Assembly (NCBI RefSeq): GCF_030230605.1
Contig: NZ_JASPDO010000006.1
Span: 24,996 to 88,995, forward strand
DNA: 64,000 bases
DNA from: Brevibacterium sp. UMB1308A
GTDB lineage: Bacteria > Actinomycetota > Actinomycetes > Actinomycetales > Brevibacteriaceae
Direction of reading: 5' to 3'
A program made the translations under genes and the position numbers. Each line of letters starts with the position of its first letter. Positions within the stretch are counted from its first letter, which is position 1. The notes beneath the pieces were generated by a model. The model was not told the origin of the DNA and made no database searches. It saw only the letters and a list, made by a program, of their open reading frames with translations. Below are positions 16,137 through 24,066 of this stretch, one piece after another.

Positions 16137-16150
16137 GCGGGCTTTCGCGT
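16137..16150. repeat. Right 14-bp direct repeat of the hsd island (GCGGGCTTTCGCGT)
   Basis: Exact match to 9356-9369, placed 7 bp after the hsdR stop and before the GNAT gene. Lacks the hairpin context of the left copy, as a duplicated half-site would. Confidence 0.65.
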
Positions 16151-16199
16151 TCCCGTGAAGACTACAGACGCACCCATCGAGAATCCCCCGGGAGTTAAC

Positions 16200-16676
16200 A
16201 TGGCTCAAGCTCACTCCATAGTCCGCGTGACACCGGATGATTGGTCCCGTGTGCGTGCAATTCGCCTCGCATCGCTCAAAGACGCCCCGGCAGCTTTTAG
16301 CGGATCATATGAGCGCGAATCTCAGGTAGACGAAGCAAAATGGCGGCAACGCCTCCAAACGCTCACCATCTTCATGTGTGTAAAGCAGGGACACGACATT
16401 GGATTCGCAACCTTCACGGTCAGGGACGGTTACGCCGACCTCGGCGGCACGTGGGTACACCCTGCACACCGTGGCCACGGTGCCGTAGACGCACTAACGA
16501 ACGCGGTCTTCACAGAAGCCCAGCGCGCGGGATACACGGAAATCCAACTACGAGTTTTTGAAGAAAACCAGCGGGCAATTGGCGCATACCTCCGTTCAGG
16601 TTTCCGCATGACCGGCGAGATCGACCGCCTACCCGACGGTCGTGAAGCCGCATACATGGTCCGGAAGTTTGCCTAA
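16200..16676 (+). CDS. GNAT family N-acetyltransferase
   Basis: 158 residues from ATG 16200 with CGGGAG 5 nt upstream; the frame continues upstream to GTG 16155 but without a better start signal. The acetyl-CoA site is seen as GTWVHPAHRGHGAVDAL (motif A, a variant of Q/RxxGxG/A) and EENQRAIGAYLRSGFRMTGE (motif B), typical of RimI-like enzymes. The substrate is unknown. It lies just outside the hsd island and 36 bp before the aminotransferase gene. Confidence 0.88.
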   Translation: MAQAHSIVRVTPDDWSRVRAIRLASLKDAPAAFSGSYERESQVDEAKWRQRLQTLTIFMCVKQGHDIGFATFTVRDGYADLGGTWVHPAHRGHGAVDALTNAVFTEAQRAGYTEIQLRVFEENQRAIGAYLRSGFRMTGEIDRLPDGREAAYMVRKFA

Positions 16677-16712
16677 ATTCCTTTACTGAAATAAACGACT
16701 ATTGTGAATGTC

Positions 16713-17846
16713 ATGACTGCTAATGAACTGCCTCGCCCAGATGTCGACCCCGGTGGCCTTCTCGAATACTCGGTCGTGTTCACCGACCGGTCGCTAAACC
16801 ACATGTCCAAACGCTTTGTGAACGTCATGCAGGAAACCCTGCAGATCCTGCGTTCGACGTATAACGCTCACACGGCAACTGTGGTCCCTGGCGGTGGTTC
16901 ATATGCCATGGAATCTGTAGCCCGCCAGTTCGCCAATGACAAAAACGTTTTGGTTGTGCGAAACGGGCTCTTTTCCTACCGCTGGTCACAGATTTTTGAT
17001 GCCGGCAAGATCCCTGCGGGTCATGATGTCCTCAAAGCCCAGCACGTGGGCAACCACCAGTTCGCGCCAGCACCCATCGACCAGGTGGTGGCTCACTTTC
17101 AAGACACAGCACCCGACCTGGTATTTGCACCCCACGTGGAAACCGCCGCAGGCATGGTCCTGCCTGATGACTACGTGCGTGCCCTGGCCGACGCAACGCA
17201 CAGCGTAGGCGGACTGTTTGTTCTTGACTGCGTAGCCTCCGGTCCACTGTGGATCAACATGGAAGAATCAGGCGTAGACATCCTGGTCAGCGCACCCCAA
17301 AAAGGGTGGAGCGGCTCTCCTGCATGCGGGTATGTCATGTTCTCAGAGGCGGCACGCGAACGCCTCGACTCCACCGAAACCTCGAGCTTCGCACTGGACC
17401 TGAAAAAGTGGACCAACATCTGTGACGGCTATGTCACCGGCGCACACGGCTACCACGCCACCATGCCCACCGACACCATCCAACACAACCTGGGCCTCAT
17501 GAAAGAAGCCCTAGACGCCGGACTGGACGTGCTGCGCGAACGCCAGAACGACCTCGGGACGCGGATCCGTGAAGCACTCACCGAACGCGGTTTCACCTCC
17601 GTTGCTGCACCCGGGTTCGAATCCCCAACCGTCGTTGTTGTCAACACCGACCGCGACGACATTGTGCCTGCTTTTGCACGCGCCGGTGTGCAGGTCGCCG
17701 GGGGAGTACCACTCCAGGTGGACGAACCAGCGGACATGAAGACGTTCCGGATTGGCCTGTTCGGCCTAGACAAGTGGGCTGACGTCGACGCGGCAGTAGA
17801 ACGTTTCACTACAGCACTCGACGCTGTGCTGGACGAAAACCAGTAA
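16713..17846 (+). CDS. Class V aminotransferase (alanine-glyoxylate/serine-pyruvate type)
   Basis: 377 residues from ATG 16713 (an in-frame GTG lies at 16704). TATTGT at 16700-16705 ends 7 nt before the ATG and no Shine-Dalgarno is seen, so a leaderless message is likely. The fold type I PLP signature is present: PGGGSYAMES near the N-terminus, FVLDCVASG with the PLP-contacting Asp, and SAPQKGWSGSP with the Schiff-base Lys. Such enzymes move the amino group of alanine or serine to glyoxylate or similar acceptors, but exact substrates are not readable. Its 3' end faces a leftward aminotransferase gene across a GC-rich hairpin. Confidence 0.83.
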   Translation: MTANELPRPDVDPGGLLEYSVVFTDRSLNHMSKRFVNVMQETLQILRSTYNAHTATVVPGGGSYAMESVARQFANDKNVLVVRNGLFSYRWSQIFDAGKIPAGHDVLKAQHVGNHQFAPAPIDQVVAHFQDTAPDLVFAPHVETAAGMVLPDDYVRALADATHSVGGLFVLDCVASGPLWINMEESGVDILVSAPQKGWSGSPACGYVMFSEAARERLDSTETSSFALDLKKWTNICDGYVTGAHGYHATMPTDTIQHNLGLMKEALDAGLDVLRERQNDLGTRIREALTERGFTSVAAPGFESPTVVVVNTDRDDIVPAFARAGVQVAGGVPLQVDEPADMKTFRIGLFGLDKWADVDAAVERFTTALDAVLDENQ

Positions 17847-17858
17847 CCACAACGAAAG

Positions 17859-17932
17859 CGGGGGCGGGTTCGGCCTCGACCGGTGTAACCAGCCTCAGCC
17901 GGGGTAACACCCCAACCACGGCCTGCCCCGCC
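17859..17932. terminator. GC-rich hairpin between convergent genes
   Basis: GCGGGGGCGGG (from 17859) can pair with CCTGCCCCGCC (ending 17932) across a region with further internal pairing (GGTGT/ACACC). It lies between two convergent stop codons, so a bidirectional terminator is plausible. Confidence 0.5.
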
Positions 17933-17934
17933 AC

Positions 17935-19161
17935 CTACTTCAACGTGTCCATGTTCTGCGCGAGGCGGTCAATGCGAGTGGCCACCTCGCGCATTTCGTC
18001 TTCCGTTTTACAAAACGACAAACGCAACGCGTGCTCCAAACGCTGTGCCACCGGGGAGCCCGCCCGGCACAAACGGTTCACCGGAATCCCCGTGAACCCA
18101 AACTCGGTGGTGAGAAGCTCATTCAGCGCGTGCGAATCACGCGTGGTGACCTCAGCAAAATCCACCACAGTGAAATAACCGGCAGCCGGGACATTGAACG
18201 TAATCCCTGGCACGCGCTCCAAAGACTCCATGAGCACATCCCGGCACCGCTTCAACCCGGCACGGTTCTGCTGGGCGAAATCCTCATGCTCGCCCAGCGC
18301 CCGTGCGATTGCCGGCTGAAGTGGGGTGCCCGACGTGTACGAAAAGAACTGCTTAAGCGCCTGAAGGTGCTGCCGAACCTGCGGGTGCGCTACGAGCCAG
18401 CCGATCTTCCACCCAGTCACATTGAACGTTTTACCAGCAGACGACACCGTGACAATCCGGTGCGAATCCGGGAACAGCGCTGCCACCGACACGTGCTCAG
18501 CTGGGTCAAACACCAGGTATTCGTACACTTCGTCGGTAATGAGCCACGCGTCTGCGTCCTCACACGCCTGAAACACCCGGACTATGTCGTTTCGGCCCAA
18601 CACCATTCCCGTGGGGTTGTGAGGGGTGTTCAGCAACACCGCATCGGCAGAGCTCACCGCAGCCTCAAATGCGTCCCAGTCCGGCTGCCACACCGCCCCG
18701 TCAAAGACCAGCGGTACGGTCACCAACCGCGCCCCGGCCATCTCGCAGGCCGCCGCGTAGGAGTCGTAGAACGGTTCAAAGGTCAGCAAAACTCCGCCAG
18801 CGGGCACCAGGGCCATAATCGCTGAGGTGAGAGCCTCCGTGGCGCCCACCGTCACCAATACATGGTCCCGGGTGACAGTGTGGTTGTACCGGCGGGAACG
18901 CTGAGCCACGATCGCGTCAAGCAGTTCCGGCACCCCGGTTGGCGGTGCGTACTGGTTCATGCCAGCTCGCATGAAGTGAGCGACGTCGTCGATGAGGAAG
19001 TCAGGGGTAGGGCTCGACGGTGCCCCTTGCCCCAGGTTAATCGCACCGTGCTGCGCGGCCAATGTGCTCATCTCGCCAAACACCGTGCCGCGGATATTGC
19101 CCTGGGCATCCAGAAGCCCCGCTGCTTCACTCACCCGGTAAGGCAGAGTCTGTTCGTTCAC
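17935..19161 (-). CDS. Class I/II pyridoxal-phosphate aminotransferase (DapC/kynurenine aminotransferase-like)
   Basis: 408 residues from GTG 19161. Features: INLGQGAPSSPTP near the N-terminus, NTPHNPTGMVL, ITDEVYEYLVF with the PLP-binding Asp and Tyr, SSAGKTFNVTGWKIGW with the catalytic Lys, and LRLSF with the carboxylate-binding Arg. This set matches the group holding N-succinyldiaminopimelate aminotransferase and kynurenine/methionine aminotransferases. With lysA elsewhere in the window a DapC role in lysine synthesis is possible but not shown. The start overlaps the hisN stop by 4 bp (GTGA), so the two are coupled. Confidence 0.85.
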   Translation of the reverse strand: MNEQTLPYRVSEAAGLLDAQGNIRGTVFGEMSTLAAQHGAINLGQGAPSSPTPDFLIDDVAHFMRAGMNQYAPPTGVPELLDAIVAQRSRRYNHTVTRDHVLVTVGATEALTSAIMALVPAGGVLLTFEPFYDSYAAACEMAGARLVTVPLVFDGAVWQPDWDAFEAAVSSADAVLLNTPHNPTGMVLGRNDIVRVFQACEDADAWLITDEVYEYLVFDPAEHVSVAALFPDSHRIVTVSSAGKTFNVTGWKIGWLVAHPQVRQHLQALKQFFSYTSGTPLQPAIARALGEHEDFAQQNRAGLKRCRDVLMESLERVPGITFNVPAAGYFTVVDFAEVTTRDSHALNELLTTEFGFTGIPVNRLCRAGSPVAQRLEHALRLSFCKTEDEMREVATRIDRLAQNMDTLK

Positions 19162-19931
19162 GAAAGCAACTCCAGTGCGCTACTGTGCACGAGCCCGTTG
19201 GAGGCGAGCGCATTGCCGTCAAACGGGCCAGTCTTTCCGTTGAGGCTGGTGAATGTGCCACCGGCCTCGGTCACAATGGGAACCAGGGCGCCCATGTCAT
19301 AGATTTCCAGTTCCGGTTCAGCAGCGATGTCTACCGCGCCTTCAGCGACCAACATATATGACCAGAAGTCCCCGTAGGCGCGGGTTCGCCACACTGTGTC
19401 ACACAGTTCAAGCAGGGCGTCACGTTTGCCCAGGTCTTTCCACCCGCCCAGGGATGCGTAGGAAAACGACGCGTCTTCCAGCTTTGACACGTGCGACACG
19501 TGAATCTGTACGGGAGCCGGGTCGTGTGCCACCGTGGTCCAGGCGCCTTCGCCCTTACTTGCCCACCATCTGCGGTTCATCGCCGGGGCGCTCACAACTC
19601 CAAGCAGGGGAGTTTCACCGTCATAAAGTGAGATCAGGGTCGCGTACACGGGCACGCCTCGCACAAAGTTCTTCGTCCCGTCGATTGGGTCAATAATCCA
19701 CTGGCGGGTGCCTGTGCCGGTGGTGGGTTCGAACTCTTCGCCCACGATCGCATCGTCAGGAGCGTGCAGGGCGAGCAACTCACGGAGCTTTTCTTCAACC
19801 GCCCGGTCCACTGTGGTCACCGGTGTCATATCGGGTTTTGTGTCCACGGTGAAGTCGCGGTTATAAAACGAATCAAGTGTCAGGTGATCTGCCGCGTCGG
19901 CAAGAGCGATCGCAAGATCAAGATCTTTCAC
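19158..19931 (-). CDS. hisN: Histidinol-phosphatase (inositol monophosphatase family)
   Basis: 257 residues from GTG 19931, with GGAGGA 5 nt upstream. Inositol-monophosphatase motifs: VGEEF (metal-binding Glu), WIIDPIDGTKNFVRG (DPxDGT motif) and LEIYDMGALVPIVTEAGG near the C-terminus. In actinobacteria this subgroup dephosphorylates L-histidinol phosphate in histidine synthesis; other monophosphatases cannot be excluded. It sits 71 bp downstream of rsgA in the leftward doxX-aroA-rsgA-hisN-aminotransferase cluster. Confidence 0.87.
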   Translation of the reverse strand: MKDLDLAIALADAADHLTLDSFYNRDFTVDTKPDMTPVTTVDRAVEEKLRELLALHAPDDAIVGEEFEPTTGTGTRQWIIDPIDGTKNFVRGVPVYATLISLYDGETPLLGVVSAPAMNRRWWASKGEGAWTTVAHDPAPVQIHVSHVSKLEDASFSYASLGGWKDLGKRDALLELCDTVWRTRAYGDFWSYMLVAEGAVDIAAEPELEIYDMGALVPIVTEAGGTFTSLNGKTGPFDGNALASNGLVHSSALELLS

Positions 19932-20002
19932 GGGTCCTCCACGTGGTGCGGTGGCCTCAACACCGAAGCCAGCATCGAGCTAGCACAGCGCCAACACAAC
20001 AG

Positions 20003-21019
20003 TCAGTACTGTGGTGCAGAAGCCAGGTTTGTCAGTAGCCGTCTGAGCGAGTTGAGCCGGTCGGGGCCAGCATCTCCAGCTTTACCATTTGTAACCCATG
20101 CGTCGAGCGCGCAACCGGGGGAGTCCTCAGTGTGAGAACAGCCACGGGGGCAGTCAGCGGTTGCAGGGACCAGCTCTTCGAACGCGCTCAGAACAGTTTC
20201 TGGGGTGACGTGTGCGAGACCAAAACTGCGCACACCAGGGGTGTCAATGAGCCAGCCACCGTCAGGAAGTTCGACTCCCAAGGCCGATGAAGACGTGTGC
20301 CGCCCCCTACCCGTCACTTCGTTCACCGACCCAGTGGCGCGACTCACATGGGGAATAAGCGCGTTCATCAACGTTGACTTTCCAACCCCTGAGTGCCCCA
20401 CCAGCACACTGACGTGACCGTCCAAAAGCCCGCGTAGCTGATCCACACGAGGCTGCCCATGATCGTCAAATCCGCACTCAACGATCTGCACGCCACTGTG
20501 AGCGAAGCGTTCGCGCAACGTGTCAGCCGGCTTCAAATCAAGTTTGGTAATCGCCAGAATGGGCCTGATTCCTGCGTCAAAGGCGGCAATGAGTGTGCGG
20601 TCGATGAGCCCTTCCGACGGGTCCGGGTCCGCAGTCGCCGTCACGATCACCAGTTGATCGGCGTTGGCTACCAAGACCCGCTCGGTGAGGTCGGTGTCAT
20701 CGGCTGTGCGTCGCAAAACCGTAGAGCGGGGTTCAATCTCCACAATCCTTGCTAAGGTTCCTTCCGCGCCCGAGGTGTCACCCACCACCCGTACCCTGTC
20801 ACCGGGGACTATGGGCCGGCGACGGAGGTGGGAGGCTCGCACTCCTGTTACGCGGGTGCCGTCTGGCAGGGCGAGGCGGTAACGACCTCGGTCGACAGAA
20901 AATACGAACCCCACCTGGGCGTCAGAGTAATCTGGCCGGTCCTTAGTGCGGGGCCGGGACCCACGACGGTTGGGGCGCGGCCGGTAGTCCTCTTCTGTGA
21001 AGTGAGAGTACCGACTCAC
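20003..21019 (-). CDS. rsgA: Ribosome small-subunit-dependent GTPase RsgA
   Basis: 338 residues from GTG 21019. A basic N-terminal tail leads to an OB-fold domain (residues ~35-100), then a circularly permuted GTPase with G4 TKLD, G1 GHSGVGKSTLMN, and G3 DTPG in that order. The zinc-finger C-terminus has CPRGCSHTEDSPGC. RsgA matures the 30S subunit by GTP-dependent factor release. The start overlaps the aroA stop by 4 bp, as in mycobacteria, where aroA and rsgA are also adjacent (recalled). Confidence 0.94.
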   Translation of the reverse strand: MSRYSHFTEEDYRPRPNRRGSRPRTKDRPDYSDAQVGFVFSVDRGRYRLALPDGTRVTGVRASHLRRRPIVPGDRVRVVGDTSGAEGTLARIVEIEPRSTVLRRTADDTDLTERVLVANADQLVIVTATADPDPSEGLIDRTLIAAFDAGIRPILAITKLDLKPADTLRERFAHSGVQIVECGFDDHGQPRVDQLRGLLDGHVSVLVGHSGVGKSTLMNALIPHVSRATGSVNEVTGRGRHTSSSALGVELPDGGWLIDTPGVRSFGLAHVTPETVLSAFEELVPATADCPRGCSHTEDSPGCALDAWVTNGKAGDAGPDRLNSLRRLLTNLASAPQY

Positions 21020-22293
21020 GTACTCACCACACGCTCGAACATGTCAGTGAACTGGGGCAGGGTCTTGGCCACAGTGTCGGGGTCTTCGATGGTGACATCT
21101 TGTGTGAGTCCCACAAGGGCGCCCGCCATGACCATGCGGTGATCGGCGTAGCTGCTCCACGTACAGCCCGTGGAAACCGGTGAGGTGATGGTGAGGTAGT
21201 CGGGTCCTTCTTCCACCTGCGCTCCGGCCTTGGTGAGTTCGGTTGCCAGGGCGGTGAGGCGGTCGGTTTCGTGGCCGCGCAAGTGCCCGATTCCACGCAG
21301 GTGCGACGTACCGTGCGCGTGTGCGGCAATGGCAGCGACCACAGGGGTAAGTTCACCTACTTGGGAAAGGTCAAGGTCAACCGGTTGCACGGCGCCTGAG
21401 CCTGTGACGGTAAGACCTGCGGGGGTGAGCTCCGAGGTGCCACCAAACGCCCGCGCAATGTCCATAAACGCGTGTCCGGCTTGATCCGTGCGCTCCGGCC
21501 AGTGCGGAACCGTGACAGAACCGCCCGCAATAAGCGGCACACCCAAGAACGTGGCCGCGTTAGACAGGTCTGGCTCCACGGTGACATCGGTAGCCTGAAT
21601 GGCCCCGGGTTCCACAATCCAGGTTGTGGGATCAGGCTGTGTGACCTCTACGCCGTACTGCTTGAGTGTGGCGATCGTCATGTCGATATGTGGCTTTGAG
21701 GGAACTGACTCGCCGAGGTGCTTAACAGTGAGCCCGTCCGGGAACCGGGCCGCGGATAGTAAGAGCCCTGAGACGAACTGGGAAGATTGGGAGGCATCGA
21801 TGGTGACAGTGTTGCCTACGTGGTCACCGGTCGTGATCGAAAACGGAAGGAAACCGTCTTCCGAATCCACCGTGGCACCCAGGTCCGCGAGTGCATCGAG
21901 GATAGTCTGCATAGGGCGCACGCGCGCTTGAGGGTCGCCGTCAAAGTGAGCGCGGGCGCCTGTTGCCAAAACAACTGGGGGCACAAAGCGCATCACCGTG
22001 CCAGCTAGACCGCAGTCGATCGTGGCAGCACTGCCGCTGTTGTCACCACCCATGATGGGTTCGACGCTTATATCGTTGCCGTGTGGCGTGAAAGTTGCCC
22101 CCAGCGCGTCAAGCGCGCGCATCATGAGTTCGGTGTCTCGCGAAACCAAAGGCGCGCGCACAATGGACGGAGCATCAGCAAGGGCCGCAAGCACAAAGTA
22201 ACGGTTCGTCAGCGACTTGGACCCAGGTACATCGCAGGTGGCCCGCACCGGTGCAGTCGCACGCGGAACGGGCCAGTGAGTGCGGTTTACCAC
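21016..22293 (-). CDS. aroA: 3-phosphoshikimate 1-carboxyvinyltransferase (EPSP synthase)
   Basis: 425 residues when started at GTG 22293, which is just after the doxX stop; the frame remains open to 22386 but that extension lies inside doxX and is rich in Arg. Motifs: PGSKSLTNRYFVLAALA (phosphate binding), CGLAGTVMRF, DGDPQARVRPM, and SYADHRMVMAG near the end. The enzyme joins PEP to shikimate-3-phosphate in aromatic amino acid synthesis. It is followed by rsgA with a 4-bp overlap. Confidence 0.95.
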   Translation of the reverse strand: MVNRTHWPVPRATAPVRATCDVPGSKSLTNRYFVLAALADAPSIVRAPLVSRDTELMMRALDALGATFTPHGNDISVEPIMGGDNSGSAATIDCGLAGTVMRFVPPVVLATGARAHFDGDPQARVRPMQTILDALADLGATVDSEDGFLPFSITTGDHVGNTVTIDASQSSQFVSGLLLSAARFPDGLTVKHLGESVPSKPHIDMTIATLKQYGVEVTQPDPTTWIVEPGAIQATDVTVEPDLSNAATFLGVPLIAGGSVTVPHWPERTDQAGHAFMDIARAFGGTSELTPAGLTVTGSGAVQPVDLDLSQVGELTPVVAAIAAHAHGTSHLRGIGHLRGHETDRLTALATELTKAGAQVEEGPDYLTITSPVSTGCTWSSYADHRMVMAGALVGLTQDVTIEDPDTVAKTLPQFTDMFERVVST

Positions 22294-22298
22294 CGCTA

Positions 22299-22772
22299 TC
22301 AGTTGGGGGAAACTGCGTCGACAGCCTTCGCCGAGGTGCGTTCGACTTCGCGCCACAGGTCTTCGGCTGCGTGCTGTGCGCGCCATGCGAGGCCTGGCTT
22401 ACCGGCGGTATCGACCGAGGCGAGGAGGGCACCACCAAGAATCGCGGTCTTTGCCAAAAGGCCGTCAGTGGAGCGGGTTTCTTTGTTGAGTTGCTGTCCG
22501 ACGACCTCGACCAGGTATGTGGTCACGAGGATGCTGGAGGACAGGCGTGGGAATTTGCCGATCGCTAGAAGAGAACCGGCGGTCACCTGTGCAACCCCAG
22601 TCGCGCGGGCAATGAGTGCGGGGTCGACGTCAACGTCAAGCTTTTTCTTGGCAAGTGCTGAAATGGGCTGAACAGAGCTTGCAGCTACGTCGGGGTTTTT
22701 TACGCGGACGAGTCCGTTGGCGATGTATGCGGAAGCCAACATTGGGCGAGCAATCAACCTTACAAGTGACAC
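22299..22772 (-). CDS. DoxX family small membrane protein
   Basis: 157 residues. The start is set at GTG 22772 because GGAAAGG lies 8 nt upstream and the resulting N-terminus (SLVRLIARPMLASAYIANG) matches the family; the frame opens earlier at 22895 without start signals. Four helical segments, with GVAQVTAGSLLAIGKFPRLSS and TYLVEVVGQQ. DoxX proteins are linked to redox/thiol stress, and the gene is divergent from sigR-rsrA, which fits that role. The aroA start follows the stop by a few bases. Confidence 0.83.
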   Translation of the reverse strand: MSLVRLIARPMLASAYIANGLVRVKNPDVAASSVQPISALAKKKLDVDVDPALIARATGVAQVTAGSLLAIGKFPRLSSSILVTTYLVEVVGQQLNKETRSTDGLLAKTAILGGALLASVDTAGKPGLAWRAQHAAEDLWREVERTSAKAVDAVSPN

Positions 22773-22817
22773 AGAAACAACCTTTCCGATTGGAATCGCT
22801 ACGTTCAGCATAGCGCG

Positions 22818-22844
22818 GGGAATAACCAGGAAAGCAAAACGGTT
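22818..22844 (+). promoter_or_regulatory. SigR-type (ECF) autoregulatory promoter of sigR
   Basis: GGGAAT (22818-22823), 18-bp spacer, GTT (22842-22844). This matches the SigR/SigH consensus GGGAAY-N18-GTT exactly, and lies directly upstream of the sigR gene and in the region divergent from doxX. A transcript from here has an in-frame GTG at 22901 as an early start. Confidence 0.75.
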
Positions 22845-22900
22845 GTAACAGATACGTACAAAGCGTCGGACAAACCCATACGCGGGATACTCCAAGCGAG

Positions 22901-22928
22901 GTGACAGTGACGGCGACCTTAGTAGACT
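22901..22928 (+). promoter_or_regulatory. Second, housekeeping-type promoter of sigR
   Basis: GTGACA (22901-22906), 16-bp spacer, TAGACT (22923-22928), ending 8 nt before ATG 22937. This suits a leaderless message from the vegetative sigma factor, giving the shorter sigma protein. Confidence 0.5.
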
Positions 22929-22936
22929 GGGAGCTG

Positions 22937-23566
22937 ATGGAGAAAAATACTATGAGTGCTCCCAGCGACAACGACGTTGATCTCACAACGGAAACGGAAG
23001 ACGAACGTCGTGCGCGTTTTGAAAACGAGGCACTTGAATACGTCAATCAGCTCTACGCCGCTGCCCTGCGGATGACGCGTAACCCGGCAGATGCTGAAGA
23101 TTTGGTTCAAGAGGCGTATCTCAAAGCGTATGCCGCGTTTCACCAGTACCAGCCGGGAACCAACCTCAAAGCCTGGCTGTACCGCATCTTGACGAACACC
23201 TTTATTAATTCGTATCGAAAGAAGCAGCGTCAGCCTCAAGAATCCAGTGGAGACACCATCGAGGACTGGCAGATCGCCCGGGCTGCGAACCACACGTCTT
23301 CTGAAGGTAAGTCAGCTGAGATTGAGGCGCTTGAGCGGATCCCAGACTCTGATATTAAAGAAGCGTTGCAAGCACTTCCGGACGACTTCCGCATGGTTGT
23401 GTACTACGCGGATGTGGAAGGTCTCCCGTACAAGGAGATCTCCCAGATTATGGACACACCCATGGGGACTGTGATGTCGCGCCTGCACCGAGGTCGTCGC
23501 CAGTTGCGCGAAATGCTGGCTGATTACGCTGCTGAACGAGGATTTGGAGAGGGGGTAGGTTCATGA
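22937..23566 (+). CDS. sigR: ECF RNA polymerase sigma factor SigR/SigH family (thiol-oxidative stress)
   Basis: 209 residues from ATG 22937; alternatives are ATG 22952 (GGAGA 8 nt upstream) and GTG 22901, which adds a 12-residue tail. Sigma region 2 ([26 protein letters not shown]...[25 protein letters not shown]) and region 4 ([24 protein letters not shown]...[16 protein letters not shown]) are intact. The sigma directs thiol-stress genes and its own promoter. The stop overlaps the rsrA start (ATGA), so sigma and anti-sigma are translationally coupled. Two promoters plus an upstream start suggest the unstable longer isoform described for streptomycete SigR; the extension here is short, so that part is inference. 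Confidence 0.93.
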   Translation: MEKNTMSAPSDNDVDLTTETEDERRARFENEALEYVNQLYAAALRMTRNPADAEDLVQEAYLKAYAAFHQYQPGTNLKAWLYRILTNTFINSYRKKQRQPQESSGDTIEDWQIARAANHTSSEGKSAEIEALERIPDSDIKEALQALPDDFRMVVYYADVEGLPYKEISQIMDTPMGTVMSRLHRGRRQLREMLADYAAERGFGEGVGS

Positions 23567-23838
23567 CACGCGAAACGTCCTGGTCGCAAAGCCGACTAGA
23601 GTCGCTTGAACGGATCTACGCGTTTCTCGACGGTGAGGCGAACGACGAAGCGATCCTCGCCATAAAAGAGCACTTACAGTGTTGCCCGGAATGTGAACGT
23701 GAATACAAGATCGAAGCGCTCATGAAGGAGCTTGTGCGCCGGTCGTGTTGCCAAGAACAAGCGCCGCAGGATCTTGCTGAACGAATTCGTGCTCGTATCA
23801 CGGTAGAACGCACGCGCATTACGTATCACCGCGAGTAA
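23563..23838 (+). CDS. rsrA: Zinc-binding redox anti-sigma factor RsrA/RshA
   Basis: 91 residues. The HxxxCxxC motif is His37-Cys41-Cys44 (HLQCCPEC), and a vicinal pair Cys62-Cys63 (RRSCC) is present. Anti-sigma factors of this kind hold SigR until a disulfide forms among these cysteines and zinc is lost. Unlike the streptomycete protein there is no cysteine in the N-terminal 39 residues; an extra Cys40 next to Cys41 may replace it. The start overlaps the sigR stop by 4 bp and a strong terminator follows. Confidence 0.92.
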   Translation: MTRETSWSQSRLESLERIYAFLDGEANDEAILAIKEHLQCCPECEREYKIEALMKELVRRSCCQEQAPQDLAERIRARITVERTRITYHRE

Positions 23839-23862
23839 CCGGAGCGCGCCAAGCCGCGAACA

Positions 23863-23900
23863 AAAGGATGGGGCAGGTGTTTCAACCTGCCCCATCCTTT
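23863..23900. terminator. Terminator between rsrA and the convergent bL37 gene
   Basis: A 16-bp perfect stem (arms 23863-23878 and 23885-23900) closes loop GTTTCA; the plus-strand 3' side reads CCTTTATGTCTTT. It separates rsrA (rightward) from the bL37 gene (leftward) and can serve both. Confidence 0.85.
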
Positions 23901-23906
23901 ATGTCT

Positions 23907-23981
23907 TTATGCGTTTGGACGCTTGCCGTGGTTCGCCTTGTTGCGCTTACGGTCGCGACGCTTGCGTGCACGCTTGCTCAT
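23907..23981 (-). CDS. 50S ribosomal protein bL37 (24-residue actinobacterial protein)
   Basis: Read on the minus strand from ATG 23981 the frame gives 24 residues and TAA. The sequence (MSKRARKRRDRKRNKANHG...) ends in KRPNA and is nearly half Arg and Lys. It matches the small actinobacterial large-subunit protein first seen in Mycobacterium smegmatis ribosome structures, as I recall it. AAGGAGAGATAG precedes the start, so translation signals are good. Such short genes are commonly missed in annotation. Confidence 0.85.
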   Translation of the reverse strand: MSKRARKRRDRKRNKANHGKRPNA

Positions 23982-24066
23982 CTATCTCTCCTTTACTAGA
24001 CCACCCTATTTTTCCATAGAGGGGACACCACTTCAACAATCCTGGATGGACGCACGGCAGTGTGGG

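Noticed and set aside
18031..18825. 264-residue plus-strand ORF opposite the class I aminotransferase
   Set aside because: No conserved motif; it is fully antisense to a well-supported gene.
21016..22386. aroA starting at 22386
   Set aside because: The extra 31 residues lie inside doxX, are Arg-rich, and the GTG at 22293 fits the EPSP synthase N-terminus.
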